From Tigriopus japonicus (Eukaryota > Arthropoda > Copepoda > Harpacticoida > Harpacticidae), in NCBI GenBank assembly GCA_010645155.1, contig CM021322.1, positions 9,060,477 through 9,124,476 on the forward strand: a DNA stretch of 64,000 bases, given 5' to 3'. The position numbers were made by a program, and so were the translations under genes. This document shows positions 1-13,231 of the stretch, in pieces (the stretch's first letter is position 1; each line of letters starts with the position of its first letter). A model generated the notes under the pieces. It saw only the letters and a program-made list of their open reading frames with translations, did no database searches and was not told the DNA's origin.

Positions 1-3000
1 AGAAAAGTGTGGAACGCTTGCACAGACCCAAGAAGAAGGATCAAGTTACCGAGTTGTTAAAGGTTGGCCTTGGACATCTCCAATGTTACAGACACCCAAG
101 GCTCTTGCAAGTGCTTCATGGCCCTGAAGAAAGTGCGGACGTCTTGGCCTTTGCATCCGAACCGGTTATTGGCTCATTGGCCAACATACTGAGGTGAGAA
201 GAGAAAGTGCACCCCTTTCATTTCATTGGTTACACTTTCGCTCTTTATCTCTATCCTTTTACTTAAACGACCTTAGTTTGACCTTCGCTAATCCATAGAA
301 AACTAGCAGCGACAACTACACTGTATATAAGACTAAAAACCATGAGGTCTATTTGCCATTGCTAACTCGAAAAGAAGACGTTTGTCCTTTTCGAAGCCTG
401 CTCGTATCTCTAAACTCTCCCCGCTTTTTTGTAAACAATATGGCCAACCAAGTTCGGAGTCTGTCTTTTATCCTGTTATTATGCCTGAGTCGGCAAACAA
501 AGAAGTTAATCTTTAATGAAACCCAACAACCCACCTACATGCCACAAAGATACATCGAGCTCTTGGATTGCCTTTGAGGATGTCTGGTGTTGTCAGCGAT
601 ACCAACCGACCAACCAATAGACCACTTGGGGTGGTAATTACCGATTTTCCTTGTTCCAGTACTGCGGGCTCCTCAATAGATGACAGAGCCAATGGGTCGG
701 GTTTAATGGGATCTGCTGGCCAATTGTCTTCTTTGGGCAGCTCTGGGAGCAAGGATGGTGGAACTGCCTCCAGTTCCTCGGCGATCCAACAGACCAATTC
801 ATTTCCCGGGGGATTGACCAAGGACTCGGGATCCTCTTCTTCATCATCAATCACCGGTAGTGGAACTGGTGGATCTGGGGGAGCCCTGCCATCTATCACC
901 ATGCTAAGGGTCAATTACAGCTTTATAGATGTTGAACACCGATATGGTTTGTCACAGGTATGTCAAATGTGAGGAATCTGGTAATCTTCCGCTAAACTGC
1001 TCTTTCATCTGTCAACGTGACGTCTTGTTGTCAGATGAATTGTTCGACAGGGTGACATTCTTGACGCATTCCTTTCCCCGAGGCGCTCATATTAAGGGGG
1101 CCAAGAAAACAACGAAGTTGGAAGGAATTTCCAGAATTTTTGATGAGCATCACAAAAAAGTTGAAAAGTGGAACGAAATGAAGTTGTCTCAGACCTGTCG
1201 AATTTCATTATGTTGAAGTGAGAATTTGGAATGCAGATGATTCCACTTGCTTTCCAGATTACGGATGCCTTGACGTTCCTTCACGTATCTTGTCGGTACG
1301 TTCATCGGAACATTTGTCCCAATTCCGTGTACGTTTCAAAGACGGGGACGTGGAAACTAGCAGGACTTGAATTCTTGGGTAAGCATGGGCTAAGCTGAAT
1401 ACATTCTATTTTATTTCTTCATCAACATTTCACACGTTAAAAGACCTCTTAACAAACGTATCTGGGGACAAACCCGTTCTTCCACCACCTCATAAAGTAT
1501 TCAACCCGTCACCTACTTTCAACAACCATGACGGATTCGAAACACACCCAAGACATTTAAATGGAACATGAGGAGAGAGCTCTTGAAACAGAAGGCTGGT
1601 AGAATTAAAGGAATAGAGAAAGGCTGGAACAGTTCCAGTCCATTAACCGCTTGCGCTATTTTCTGTGGAACATGTAGAACATTCCACACTATGGCCTTGA
1701 GGCGAGGAATGCCGTCAAATCCAGTGCATTTCGTTGATGACAACATTTAGGACTCGAGCTCAATACCATCACCTCTTCCTTGACAGTCTTCACCTCGGTA
1801 TTGTCACAAATGATGTCCCCAAGGGTTCGCTTGCTAATAGTTTCGAATTCTGCATCCGAAAGAGCATCTGCCACACCATTTCCAGCTCGATGCGAGAAAA
1901 AGAACCTATCCCCATCTTTTATGGCAGCAAACTGACGGCCCACAATGCAGTTGAATGTCCTGCCCAATACCCCACCTTCAAAGGGCTCCTCGGCCATCCC
2001 ACCCACAAAGAAATCAATATCCGAGGGGCTCTTGTATATCCCACTCAAGATCTTCCAATCTTCAGAAGAGATCTCTCGGGGAGATTGAGACCAGGAACAA
2101 GCGGGGCTCAATCCACAAAATCTACGGTACTCATTGTAACTGGGAATCCCGTGGTCTCGTCCGCGTTGAATGTTAATCGAGACCAAATCAAGCTTGGCGC
2201 CGAATAGAGTTTCGGTGATTGTTTCCGAAAAAAAGCGATCCGAGTTCTGAACTCCTCGTTCCATGAGACCGTCAATGATGCGGTTCACTCCTCGACCTCC
2301 GTCCTCTTCAACGATTCGATCTTTGAAGAACTCGTCCTTGAGTCTAATGTCACTGAAACTTTGAGCCCGACTCGTGTCCATTTGCTTATATGAGTCCTGA
2401 ACTTGGCTATGACCAAATCTGTAAGCAGCCGTGGAGAAATCGTTCCTTAAAGAGGGGTCTATTTTGGGATCATAGATCGTTCTTTGAGACACTCCTAGAT
2501 CGAATTTACGAGCGCTTGAAGGCCCCAGGATCTGAGGCAAGTACTCAGAGTACACAATATTTTGCCATTGGGCGATGATGATCTTTCGAGCCAATTGAAA
2601 GGTCGTCTCGTCGTTTCGAGCCATATTTGGGTCCAGTTCCGCCAATTCGCGGACAATTCGATTGTGTTCCCGGATGAATAGAGTATGCATGGATATCAAC
2701 ATGGGATGAGAAGTACCTCTTGAATCGCCAAATCCAATCGTGGGATGAAGGCTAAAGCCGTCGTTACTAATTCGCATGGATCCGCGAGATCGTTGACGTA
2801 ATGAGTTGGATTTGCTCACCGTGTCACCATAGATTTGCGATCCATCCACGAAAGCTGAGGCCGCATTGAGTTGCTCTCGCACTTTCCGAGGATCCTCACA
2901 ATGAGCCAAAGATCTCATGAAGGAGAAACAGTTTCGAAACGTGGGATCTCCATTGGGAATAGAATAAGGGAAACAATTGGAATCTCTCGAACGGCAACAG

Positions 3001-6000
3001 TCCCCTCGAACTCTCGACAAAGGAGTCAGGGAAATGTCGTGATCCAAGAACTGTCCAACTTGCATTAACATATCCGAGTGAGTGCTACTTGATTGATTTC
3101 TACTTAGATGGAACTTTCGAGTGATTTCCCTTGGGCTAGGAAGGGCTCTGTCTCGACTTTCAATGCACGAGGAACTCACACTTGACGGAGTTCGACCGCC
3201 TTTTCCGGTGTCTTCGGTTCCACCACGTGGAATGCCTTTCTTATCGGCATAACCCGGTTCCAGATACCGAAGAAAAGCGATCCCAGTACTGCCCCAAGTA
3301 GGTTCGTCCATGTTGTTGCAAGTTCCATCTAAAGTCCGAATCGTCCTGGTAATGAAGGAACAACGAGGTCGATTGGGGCAAAGCTGTCTTCCTCCGTCGA
3401 ATCGGAAAAGAGCCGCATCAAATACATCTAAGGCTTCCGTTTTGTTCCCAGAGAGCTCGACCACTTTCTTGAACACTTGATTGCGGCGATCCATTTCGTC
3501 AGATCTGAAATGACAAAGGAACTACTACATAAAGGCCTAATCTGTCGGGTTTGAGCCGAGCCAATTTGGTACTTACAATTCTGTGTGTCGGCTGTATCCT
3601 CCATAAGAGTTGCTTTGTTCCCCAATCACTTCATCTTCCTCATCTTCAGCTTCATTAGCACTTCTAGTGAAGGGATTAGGTTTGTGATCGAGCCCCAACA
3701 TGGCTTGGGCAATGAAATCATCAATTTCGGCCGCCGGAACTATTGTGCCGTCAATCTGATGAAACAATAGGAATCCAAGAATGATCCATGCCGTGATGGA
3801 TCCCATGGTTTACTTAAGGTTGACTGAAAACTGTCGATGGGGAGTCGTCAATTTTATACGCGACTATTGATTCCTTGTGGATGAGGGTAATGGCATTTTT
3901 ATGGTGATAAATAGCGACAACTCAGTACTAGAAAAAACAGATTTATGAAGGCCCTGGTTCCATTTGCGTTCGTATGTTGGCGCTCAATCTACCACCAACA
4001 TGAAGTTCGGGAACTCGTTAATCATAATAAATGAAACCTGTTCTTTTAGTAACTAATATGCAAATGTCATATTACTAAACGTTCAATTTCCATAAAGGGT
4101 TTCCACAGTATGGTAACAAATTCGCTGGTATTGTTGATCGATAGGGGGTCTTTCAGGTCCGGGAAAGAGAGATTTGTGGCAATTTGGTTGGCACAATTTC
4201 TAATACTAATGGCCGATAAGAGAGCTCTTCGTACATTCCCTACATTGTTGGAATCAAATTGCACGTTCTTGGAACTAGCGTATGTTAATGACTGAGAATG
4301 GAACGCCTTATTATTCTCAGGAGAGCTGTTGATCTTTCCAAAATGGAAAAGGGCCTTTAGGGTGGATGTGTGAAAACTCAGCTGAACTATGACACGTTCA
4401 TTTCTGAATTGTGGCTAAGTACTACATACCACGAGAAAGAGAATTGATGAGCTTTAAAGTATTACAGTAGGGATGTTGCTTTTCACCTGAGAGAGAGACC
4501 AAGGTCAAATCGTCTCCTCGACCTTTCTCAAGGAAAGTATCAAATCTTGATATACTGTAGGTATGAGTACAGAGGATTGATTAATCAGTGTGTGATGGTG
4601 GTCTTCACTGGCATATACAAAGTTCACGTACACTCTAACACGAAAGTCTTGTCCCAATTAGACTTTGAATTTTTGAATTTTACTGATGCAAGGACATACT
4701 TGACTCGATCAAATAAATATCCAGTACGTCCCTAATAGCTTTTGGAATGTTTTGAGGCTGGCATTCTAGGAAATAACTTAAAACGAAAAAATGATACACT
4801 GTTGATTTGATATCAAGAGTTCTCTTTGCACAAGAAACTACCTGGCTTCAAACCACTGTAAAACAACACAGTGAATGGCGGGAAAGTGATCCTGGAGAAA
4901 GGAGGATGGTATGGACACACACCCAACCAAAAGGCAAGCAACCGTAGCGCAGGGGTTGAATATTCGCCAACTATCCACATCAAACTGGGTTGCGTTGGTT
5001 TGAATCCCTGACTGACCGAGTTCTAGTGACCTGTGGAATTGATTTACATGCAGTGGTCGCGGCTTTGACAGCTTAAATAGGCGAACCTGCGTTCATTCCT
5101 GAGGGTGAGGTAATAACTAATGCTTGTTGTTGGAGTGGCAAAATCCCCACGTTTTGCGGTCTTCATAGCTGCAAAGATACGTTCGGAATCTAAAAAACAA
5201 ACAAACACACCCCAACCCAAGATAACATTTTACGGGCCATCATCTTTCAAAAAATCATTGATCTTGAAGCTACATCAATATTTTATGCAGGGAAATTCAC
5301 CTAAAAATTGTGGGCAAACTTTGAGTCATCCACATCTTTCAATTCATTCGACAGTGTACAAAGTAAGTAGGATTTTTTGGGGTTAAAAACCTAGTTGGGT
5401 ATAAATTGGATGCTTAATTGTATAAACTTATTCATTCTTGCATCACTGAAATATTTTGGTTCAAAATTACTACAAGACTTTTGTGTTAGAGTGTATGTCA
5501 TTCAAATAGCTCACAAATTCTTCGACTAGTAATACATTAGACAACAAGCAAATTTTTAAATGACGCTGGAAACTGTGCTCTCAGTTTACTTTAGGCAAAA
5601 TACCATATCTTTGACATTGAAACATCTGTTTGTCCTTTGATAGATTCAATTATGCTTATTACCAAAAGAACAGCTTATATATAAATTTGCACCCTTGTTT
5701 GTTTACTATGATCTTTGAGTTTCTTCGAGTTTTTTGATCAAAATGGACCATTTAAAATGCTTTATTTGTTCCGTTCCATTGCATAAAAGAGCTTTGACTT
5801 CAAAATTGAATTTTCGGTGAAAAAACTTAAAGTTTATCATTAAAGTGCAGAGACATATGAAATCCACATTATGTTGCCTTGGCAAGAACTAAATGATCAA
5901 TATTGTATACACCTCTCATATCTCGACTTTCATCAAGTAATGGAACAAATACCGTTCCATTCGGAACCAATCGTTTTCTCCAATGGTTAGGCTTTCCAAT

Positions 6001-9000
6001 TCAATTGACTAAATGTTGAATTTATTCAAGTTGAATCGCTTGAAGTGCAAGTAAAAAGATCAACCTTTAATGTTCCCTGATTAAAAAGGACAAGCGAGTA
6101 TACTTAGTATGCACTTTTTCTTTTTTTTTTCTTTAAAAGTTGGAACACAACCAAAAGTGGGATCAAACTTGTGCTCATGCACCATGACAAGATAATTTAC
6201 GGATTTATCCACGTTGCACTTAAGAATTTTCTTCGTTCACGACTCATGCAAAAAGGGTCTGTTCCTTCAATTTTAGAAAAACTCGGTGAAATTGACAGTA
6301 AAGAAGTGTCTTGCCAGGCGTGGACTACAAAAGCACCCAAAATAGTTCAACCAGACCTCAACTTTGTTGGTAAGCAATCCAATGTTGAATCATGAGTCCT
6401 TTCAGCTCCCAAAAAAGTAGACGCAGTACATAACTTCACACGTTTTGACGCTTCTTTTCAGCTCCCGAAACTCAACATAAATCGGTGTGCAGTATCTCAA
6501 GTGATATGTTCTCATTGGGAATGCTTATGATTGCGGTGTTCAACGGAGGTTTAAGTCTCATTCAAGCCAATCATAACACAAACACTTACTTCAAGCAAGC
6601 TGGAACGGTCAGTATTCTCATGGAAAATGATCTTTCAAATTTGTGATGGGGCACACTCACATCAAACTCTTTCACAGGAGGTTTCATTTTTAATTCCAAG
6701 TTTAATAATCAAGTCTAATATAAACAAAACAGGGCTTCATTATGATGAGGAAAAACATACCCTATGTGTTTGAAACCCTAGTTAATCGTCGTTTAAATCA
6801 GAGCTCTCACTTGATAAAAAATACCTTATGGAAATACGTGACAATTGAGGGAAAACGTTTGGAAAGTGGAATGGATTATCGTTCCACGAAATTGCATGAT
6901 CCTATCACAACTTTACATCAATGTATTTTATCATTATCATGATTCCAGTACCCTACAAAAAGAGTTTGATCAATTGCTCATTCTTTGATTGTAACTCATA
7001 AAGATTCTAATCCAGTTACCGTTGAAGCATTATTGCTCATTTTCCACATAATTAAGCGGACTGTTTCCATTTACGCGCCCTTTCAAACGCAGTACAGTCT
7101 CCATAGCTGATATATTTTGATAATATTTTACTCTGTTAAGATATTGTCGCTCACTCAGTTAATTCAAAGTTCCGAACGTGCTCAACAACTGGCCTATAAA
7201 CTCCAAGTCAAAAATGGCAAAACTGTCAACTTGAAACACACCAACAGTGCTAACCACTAATGGATGAACAAGCTAATCTTAATTACAAAACATGCTCAAT
7301 ATGATTGAAACCAGATGGGTTGTGATTGTAGGCTCTCGAAAGTTATAAGCTTTTGAAAGTTGTGCTCGTTTTGGGCGGTTGATAGGGTCTATTGAGGCAT
7401 GGAAGAGAATCTGTCATTTAGAAAGAGTGAACATGAACAATACAATTTTAATAAAAGGGAACAATGAATGAGAAAACTGTAAGAAAGCACGTGGGGGTCT
7501 TTGCTTTTGTAATCAACTTGGAACCAAAGGGTAGGAACAAAAGAACAAGCCCATTCTCACCTTTGTTTCACCCTTTCAAAAGAAGTTCATTAGGCCACGT
7601 TAAAAATTCAAGATTTCATCCTTCATTTTTATTGATAAGCAACTATTTTGAATATCGTGTACTAGAGAGAATCGCTTTCATCGCTGTTTTATCCTGGAAA
7701 GTGCCTTTTCTTTTCCCTCAGATCAATGAACAAGTGAAGAACTTTCTTCCGAAAATCCCGGTGGGCCTCCAAGAATCAGTAATAAGACTTGTCAATGTCG
7801 ATACCAGACAAAGGCCGAGCACTCAGCTTCTTTCACTCATGCAATACTTCAGGTAATTTGTGGCCATTGACTAAGATCTCAAGGATTGGGTTTTTGAGAT
7901 ATGTTGTTTTTTTCAAACGTCGGCGTCGGCTTCCTTCACTTTTGCAAAAATACATGCATGCTGAGGCATCCGACATTAGTTACAAAAATGCGTTTTGCCT
8001 CATTAACCATTGGAACAGGATAGAAGTATTTGCCCTATTCATCTAATTACTCTCAGATCCATGGATGCAGAAAGGATGTGTGATGTAACTTCCAGGTTAG
8101 AAAGGAATTGCAAAATAATTTGGAGCTTCATCTTAATTTGGCATAGATCCTCGTGTCTGTGTTGAAACAAAGAATACTATTGTCGAGAGCATGGGAGATT
8201 AACTCTCAAAGTATGAGCGTTCCGAGGTGTACTTTCAGCTTTGAACTGAAAACACAGCTTATGCTCTTTGATCAGGCGCAATAGCTTTATTTCTGGAATT
8301 TTGAGTGAAGTACACATCTGTACCCACAAATATACTTTATCAGACAGATGTCGTATATGCTCAATCAGAGCTTGTCTTTGACACTTCTTGATTGTCAGGA
8401 AGAATAGAATGGGTTCCAATGATCTCAATCTTTCTTTGTGTTCCAGTGATCCGGCCGTCCAAGCGCTCCAATTCTTGGATGTGATCAGCATGAAGGATCC
8501 CAGTCAGAAGGCCCAATTCTTCAGGACAACTCTTGCTGAAGTCTTCCCATTTATTCCCAGGGTAGGTCCGTTCAGCCTTGTTGCTTTGGGCATTTTTGTG
8601 CGCAGAAATGGACTCGTGTCTACGTCTGTTTTCGTTTCCATCATATCAAGATTAGTGCCCATTAGAGAACTATTGGGAGAGAAGGGTCAATGGACGGAAT
8701 CGTTCCAAGCAGCTTGTCAATATCGCTAAACATGCGTGGAACATGGCATTCATGAACCAAATCCTAAAAGAGGGTTGAGCAACATTGTGTTTTGCTTTTT
8801 TCCATTTTTTTTATGATGGCAGCACTCTTGTAGTAGAAACTGAGGTGGAAAGCATTTAGGATCAAGTAATCTAATAAGTAAGACGGCCTTCTCGTTTTAT
8901 CCGACTAATTCAGAGCCTTGTTAGTTGTTCGCATCAGAGCTTTGAAAGCCCCCTCAAAACCCCACGATCAGAAAGTTAGACCAACAACCTTCAAGCAGAA

Positions 9001-12000
9001 CTCTCAGACTCGTTTAACCATCTTGTAACTAACATACGTACGTACGTAATGTATGGAATAAGCTTTCTCCGCTCATTTTGTACTCTTGAGCTCGAGGCCC
9101 TTGACAGTTGTAGGTTTCATTGAGTAGAAGAAAAACGTACTACATGTTTGTCTTTATCTGGATGTTTGGAAATAACACTCTCTTTGCTTATACCAACATT
9201 ATGATTGATATTTTGAAAAAGTCAGGGTTAGTTTTGAAATGTATATTTGGCCAAAAATGCGATGAACTTGGTATGAACATGTCAAGTAATAAGTTCCAGA
9301 CGTGTTTCTCTCGACTGATTAGAGTTTCTTTCCTTTTCCAAGAAACTTTGGTTCCAACACGTGTGGCCCATTCTGGAGCAAGAACTTCGAATCCAAGAGG
9401 TCTTGGCCGCTGTTTTGGAACCCGTCCTATTCATGGTTAAAGAATGCGAAGAGATTGAATACTCGGAAATCATTCTTCCAGCCCTCAGGTCAGGAGTCAA
9501 TTTCAAAGTTTTTAAAATATCTATGAAGCTAATCTAATCTGACCAATATTTCGGCACCTAGGCCAGTTTTTTGTAATCCCAAAAGCATCCAAGCGTCCGT
9601 CACGCTCTTGGAAAAGTTGCCAATCATCTTGGAAAAATCCACAGAAGACGACCTTCACGAATTGATATTACCCTTACTCTTCCACGCCTTAGACACGAAA
9701 ATGTCACAAATCCAGGTTGGCGAACTTTCTGTACAACTTGGATGATGAGGTTCTCGCGTAACTAATAACAAGCCTTTTCCTGTACTCCTGTACTAAGATG
9801 GCAGCTGTGAGCATCATTCCTATAATCCTGGATTTCTTCGAGGACGACATTGTTCGAGCCGAGATTCTTCCCAAAACGAGATTTGTCTACGAGCAAAACG
9901 GAGGCGATGTCAAGATCGTGCTTGCAGTTCTGGCTTGCATCTCCAAGATCCTCAATAAATTGGACAAACCTGCCATCATTGATGAGGTCTTACCTCTATT
10001 GTTCGAGGTCAAGCTTCACGATGTGAATGTGCTTGTTCGAGTGTTGGGTAATCAAGTGACGATATCTTCTTCAGAGTATAACAAGAACGGAAATAATGAA
10101 CTTTGGAGGTCCTTTTTTCAGAGATCTATCGAATGATGTTGGCCGATAAGCGATATGGCTTATCAGTGAATCTCTTGGCCACTCGGGTGCTCCCATTGTT
10201 GATTCCTCAAATGGTCAACCCAACGCTTCATTACGATCACTTTGTAGTGGTTCATGAGGTCCTACAGGAGATGTTCGACATCATTGATAAGTACGTATGA
10301 GTGCTATTTTGGTCATTCATTGTTCTCAGTTAGGAACCCATCCATCCCTTTTTGCGATGTGTTCCCATAAGCTAAAAACTAAGTGGAACCCATCTGTGCC
10401 CATTACTCGCTCTTTCAATTTTCAATAAACGCTCCTAACTCTGCCGACAGACATCAACGGAACAAACTCAAATTGGATGATGCCCCTAAACTTCCCGAAT
10501 GGCAACGCTTAAGACTCCTACACAGTTCCAATGACGTGTCTGTTCCCGACCTTTATGTGAGGCGAGCTTCAGTGGTCCAAGGGATCCCGGGTAGTTTTGC
10601 AGGCAGGAAGAACTCTGGAGGTGAGTTTGGGCGCCCATTTATACAATATTGTACATGAACGAACAAAAAGCTAGGATGACGTGGTTTCCCATTGTCGTCA
10701 TTGATTTGGACTTTAGAAGGAGATTTTGAGGGAAATGGGTAAGCCATTATAAGTGCTCAGATAGGATTTGTTGGACACATTCGTGACGAATGATGTGGTT
10801 GAGGATCACTCGAAGAACTGTACGTTGACGATTCTATTTTCACGCAAAAGTATCCATTGATAAGCGCAATCTGGTGACAATAATGAATGAGAAAAGTTCA
10901 ATATCGTCAGAGAAATTCCTTTATGAAAAAACTGATACCGACTCTGCCAATCAATGTGTTGTTTGTTTCATTGTTCGTGAAATGCAATATAAAAAGGAAT
11001 GCTAAAAATACCTCCTGAAAGCTCACATTCAGAGGGTTTTTACCCGAGAAATTCAAAAAAAAGCAAATTATTTTCTTGAGAAGGTTGATTTAGCTCCTTG
11101 GAAAGTGTCGACCAAAGGTAGTTTTAGTCACCATTTCGCATTAAATCGGCAAAATGGATTCAAGGAGTTCTGGGAAAATTAGACATTTTCCCCTCAAGGT
11201 GCAAAACATGTTAATTTTTCAAATACTTCGTTTCCTTTATTATTTACAAGACCTTTAATTTAGATTACAAGAAACTGAAATAATTTTCTGCATGCAGATT
11301 ATATTCTATGAAAAATATAGCACTTCGTATTTCAGCAGCCAGCGTGGTGTCTTCGAATTCGGGTGGATCTTCGCCGGAAAATAACAATTATTTGCGTGTT
11401 TCGGCCGCTTTCGGTCAACGTCGTTTATCTGACAACGTCCTAACGGCTCCAGGAGGCCGGCGATTGTCTGGAGTGCTCAATTCAGGAGCAAGTTCCCCCG
11501 GGAGCTCCCCTGGGACTCCGATTGGCTTTCCTATTCGTCGTCATTCTTCTGCGGCTTTTGCGGCAAATCGCCGATATTCCTCGAATGCTCTTCTCTCTCC
11601 TTCAACGGCAGCTCAGGTATGTTAAAGAATGATTCTGACATTTGTTTAGAAATCTGAGTTTGACTCAGGTTTCTAAAGTGTAAATAAATTGAACGTTTCG
11701 AACAAGGGCTTAATTCAGCTCGAGGGTTTCCATTTGCAGCAGCTGCTTCTTCACAATAAGGTCAGAGTCAAGAGCCAACTTCCCTGGTTTCCATTTTGAT
11801 AACTTTCCATTTCGAGAATCAAGTTCCATTTCATTCGTTTTCTGTTCCCACCCCAACAAAATGAACCCTCTATTTGTTTACAAAGACTTCCTTGTGACAA
11901 GGGCTTGATCAGTGTTTGCCCTGATTATTCAATCCCTTGGCCATGTACTCCTAATACCACAATGAGTCTCAATTGGAGCAAATTATGAACAATCCTAATT

Positions 12001-13231
12001 CACCTGAAGCAAAGTCAACACGAAACTTGCACAACCCACACACAATTAGAGGGAAACCTAATTGGAACACAACTCATAAATCATGCCTAACATGAATCAA
12101 TAAATGTGTGTATGTTATGCACAAGCCGAAATTGGAACGACTTCTGGACAATGACAGCAACAACATTTAATTTGCAAATTGAATGGGACAGTTGCCTAAC
12201 AAAGTGTTCCACTTTGGTCACTAATTAATTAATCCCCCTAGTCTTGCTTTGAACAAACCAACCGTCAAGGAAAACCACAGCTGTTTGCTCATTCACTCTG
12301 TTGATGATCCAAATGGTCCCTGTTCCTCAACACGAGTACATAGTACATGATTTGTTTCGTGTCACAATTGTCACTTGGAAATCTACAGTGTGCCTGGGTT
12401 CCAAGTACATACGTTTGGCTCATGAATAATGGAGTGGTTGGTTGTCTTCAGTCAATTTTCTTGGTCCATGTGGTGTGCTATGAATTGAGCGGCTATTCTT
12501 GGAAAGATTTAGCTAATTTTCATAGCCCATACTTTTTCCCGCTAATGCATACAAAAATGCAATCCGGGAAGGTAACGTTCTCCCTCTCATCACATGTAAA
12601 TACGACAACTCATTACGAATCATTGGAAATTACCGATTCACTTCCATAAATATCAAACGAGCCCCGTTTCCTTTTCCACTCCCCTTTGTATCATATCAAA
12701 TATGCACAAAACGACATTACAAAGTGCTTGCTTCTTCTCATTGGTTTTTTGTCTCTCTGTGCTCGGACACCATTCCTTACTCTGTTACAGCTGAATCGTC
12801 AACTTGGCGGCAGCATGCCCAATTGTGCCTCCAACTCTGCGTGTTCCTCCCGACGATCCTCTCGAGGGTCTGCCGTGTCCGCGGGTAATTACGTGATCGG
12901 CGGCTACGCCAGCAGTTACGGTGGAAGTGCTCATGGCAGCACCCATGGGAGTGGCTATGCCAGTCGACGAAGCTCCGGAGGAGGCGTGGGCTCTAGACGA
13001 GAGTCCACGTCCTACTTTGTGAACCCTTGTGATCCTCACAACACGGGATCACCGACCATTTCGGAGAGCCCAGGAGCCACTGGAGGCGGAGCCGCGGCTG
13101 CAACCTCGAATCTCTTGCAGTCCCTGGGTTCAGGCGTGGTGGGTGCAGCTGCTCAGTCTCTTTCTAATATTAGCATAACCTCGCCTAGATATCGAAAACC
13201 TTTCTTAAGCCGATCCAATTTTCCCTTGTAG
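1..13231 (+). CDS. SCYL2: SCY1-like pseudokinase 2 (partial, 5' end outside window)
   Basis: The SCYL2 family works in clathrin-dependent traffic between the trans-Golgi network and endosomes. Exons I can join in phase: 1-193, 597-957, 1258-1378, 6277-6369, 6462-6607, 7722-7852, 8447-8561, 9343-9488, 9562-9715, 9798-10047, 10122-10290, 10451-10620, 11336-11616, 12791-13231, giving 922 residues plus stop. A 21-nt microexon at 11740-11760 (in frame) is possible. Exons 1-6 encode the rest of a kinase domain: the HRD motif reads HRN (VHRNICPNS), the DFG position reads GLE, and the APE motif survives (FVAPE, created across the 6369/6462 junction) with SDMFSLG after it, so it is a pseudokinase. Exons 7-12 encode a helical HEAT-like region. 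The last exons are Ser/Gly-rich. The second exon carries a long Ser/Gly insertion. The start of exon 2 could instead be 579, also in frame. Family assignment is strong from order and conservation of blocks. Confidence 0.92.
1410..1415 (-). terminator. Candidate poly(A) signal of the peroxidase gene
   Basis: AATAAA on the minus strand, about 275 bases past the peroxidase stop codon and 31 bases from the SCYL2 exon ending at 1378. It would end the antisense transcript just before it overlaps SCYL2 coding sequence. Confidence 0.35.
1689..3806 (-). CDS. Secreted animal heme peroxidase, nested in a SCYL2 intron
   Basis: Two exons on the minus strand, 3806-3577 and 3504-1689, joined at GTAAGT and TTTCAG, give 681 residues. 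Residues 1-20 are a signal peptide (hydrophobic WIILGFLLF), followed by an acidic stretch (EAEDEEDE) that may be a propeptide. The body is a full animal heme peroxidase: distal Asp231-His232 in GQFLDHD, Arg355-Glu356 in LFIREHNRI, proximal His442 in YRFGHS, and the conserved NIQRGRDHGIPSYNEYR and TLGDIICDNT blocks. Family members oxidise substrates with H2O2; arthropod relatives act in chorion or cuticle crosslinking or immunity, but I cannot choose a role. All catalytic residues are present and there is no frameshift, so the gene looks functional. It lies wholly inside the 1379-6276 intron of SCYL2, antisense to it. The C-terminus (KCCHQRNALDLTAFLA) matches the usual Cys...LDL ending. Confidence 0.93.
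3852..3858 (-). promoter_or_regulatory. TATA box of the peroxidase gene
   Basis: TATAAAA on the minus strand lies 46 bases upstream of the peroxidase ATG at 3806. This spacing would place transcription start about 15-20 bases before the ATG, giving a very short 5' leader. It implies the nested gene has its own promoter inside the SCYL2 intron. Confidence 0.5.
3860..6276. other. Rest of the SCYL2 intron upstream of the nested peroxidase
   Basis: AT-rich intronic DNA. Apart from the peroxidase promoter region and a tRNA-like SINE fragment near 4940-5040 I see no exon. The open frames here (for example 5120-5386) lack recognisable domains. The intron ends with a pyrimidine tract and AG at 6275-6276. 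Confidence 0.6.
4938..5040 (+). repeat. Possible tRNA-derived SINE head
   Basis: A RNA polymerase III A-box-like TAGCGCAGGGG (4945-4955) is followed by a B-box-like GGTTTGAATCC (4997-5007). The order and bases match an internal tRNA promoter; the spacing of about 52 bases is somewhat longer than in a typical tRNA, and no cloverleaf with a clean acceptor stem is evident. A degenerate SINE is more likely than a functional tRNA gene. Confidence 0.4.
7100..7195 (-). repeat. Diverged fragment of the interspersed inverted-repeat family
   Basis: This SCYL2 intron segment resembles 29735-29815: both read GATA(C/T)TGTC(A/G)CTCA, then a tract ending in CAAAG, then CGTGCTCAACAACTG. It looks like an old partial copy of the family seen at 16130, 29541 and 30498. 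Confidence 0.4.

Noticed and set aside
4938..5040. Functional tRNA gene
   Set aside because: A- and B-box-like motifs are present, but spacing is too long and I could not form a proper acceptor stem; a SINE relic fits better.
7464..7721. N-terminal part of the long plus-strand frame before 7722
   Set aside because: It is intron read-through: the conserved SCYL2 sequence begins after the CTCAG at 7721 in the phase required by the previous exon.
8177..8491. 104-codon minus-strand open frame
   Set aside because: It overlaps a confident SCYL2 exon (8447-8561) and intron on the other strand and has no domain or splice context.
12347..12649. 100-codon open frame in a SCYL2 intron
   Set aside because: No family resemblance, no splice sites joining it in phase, composition like surrounding intron.
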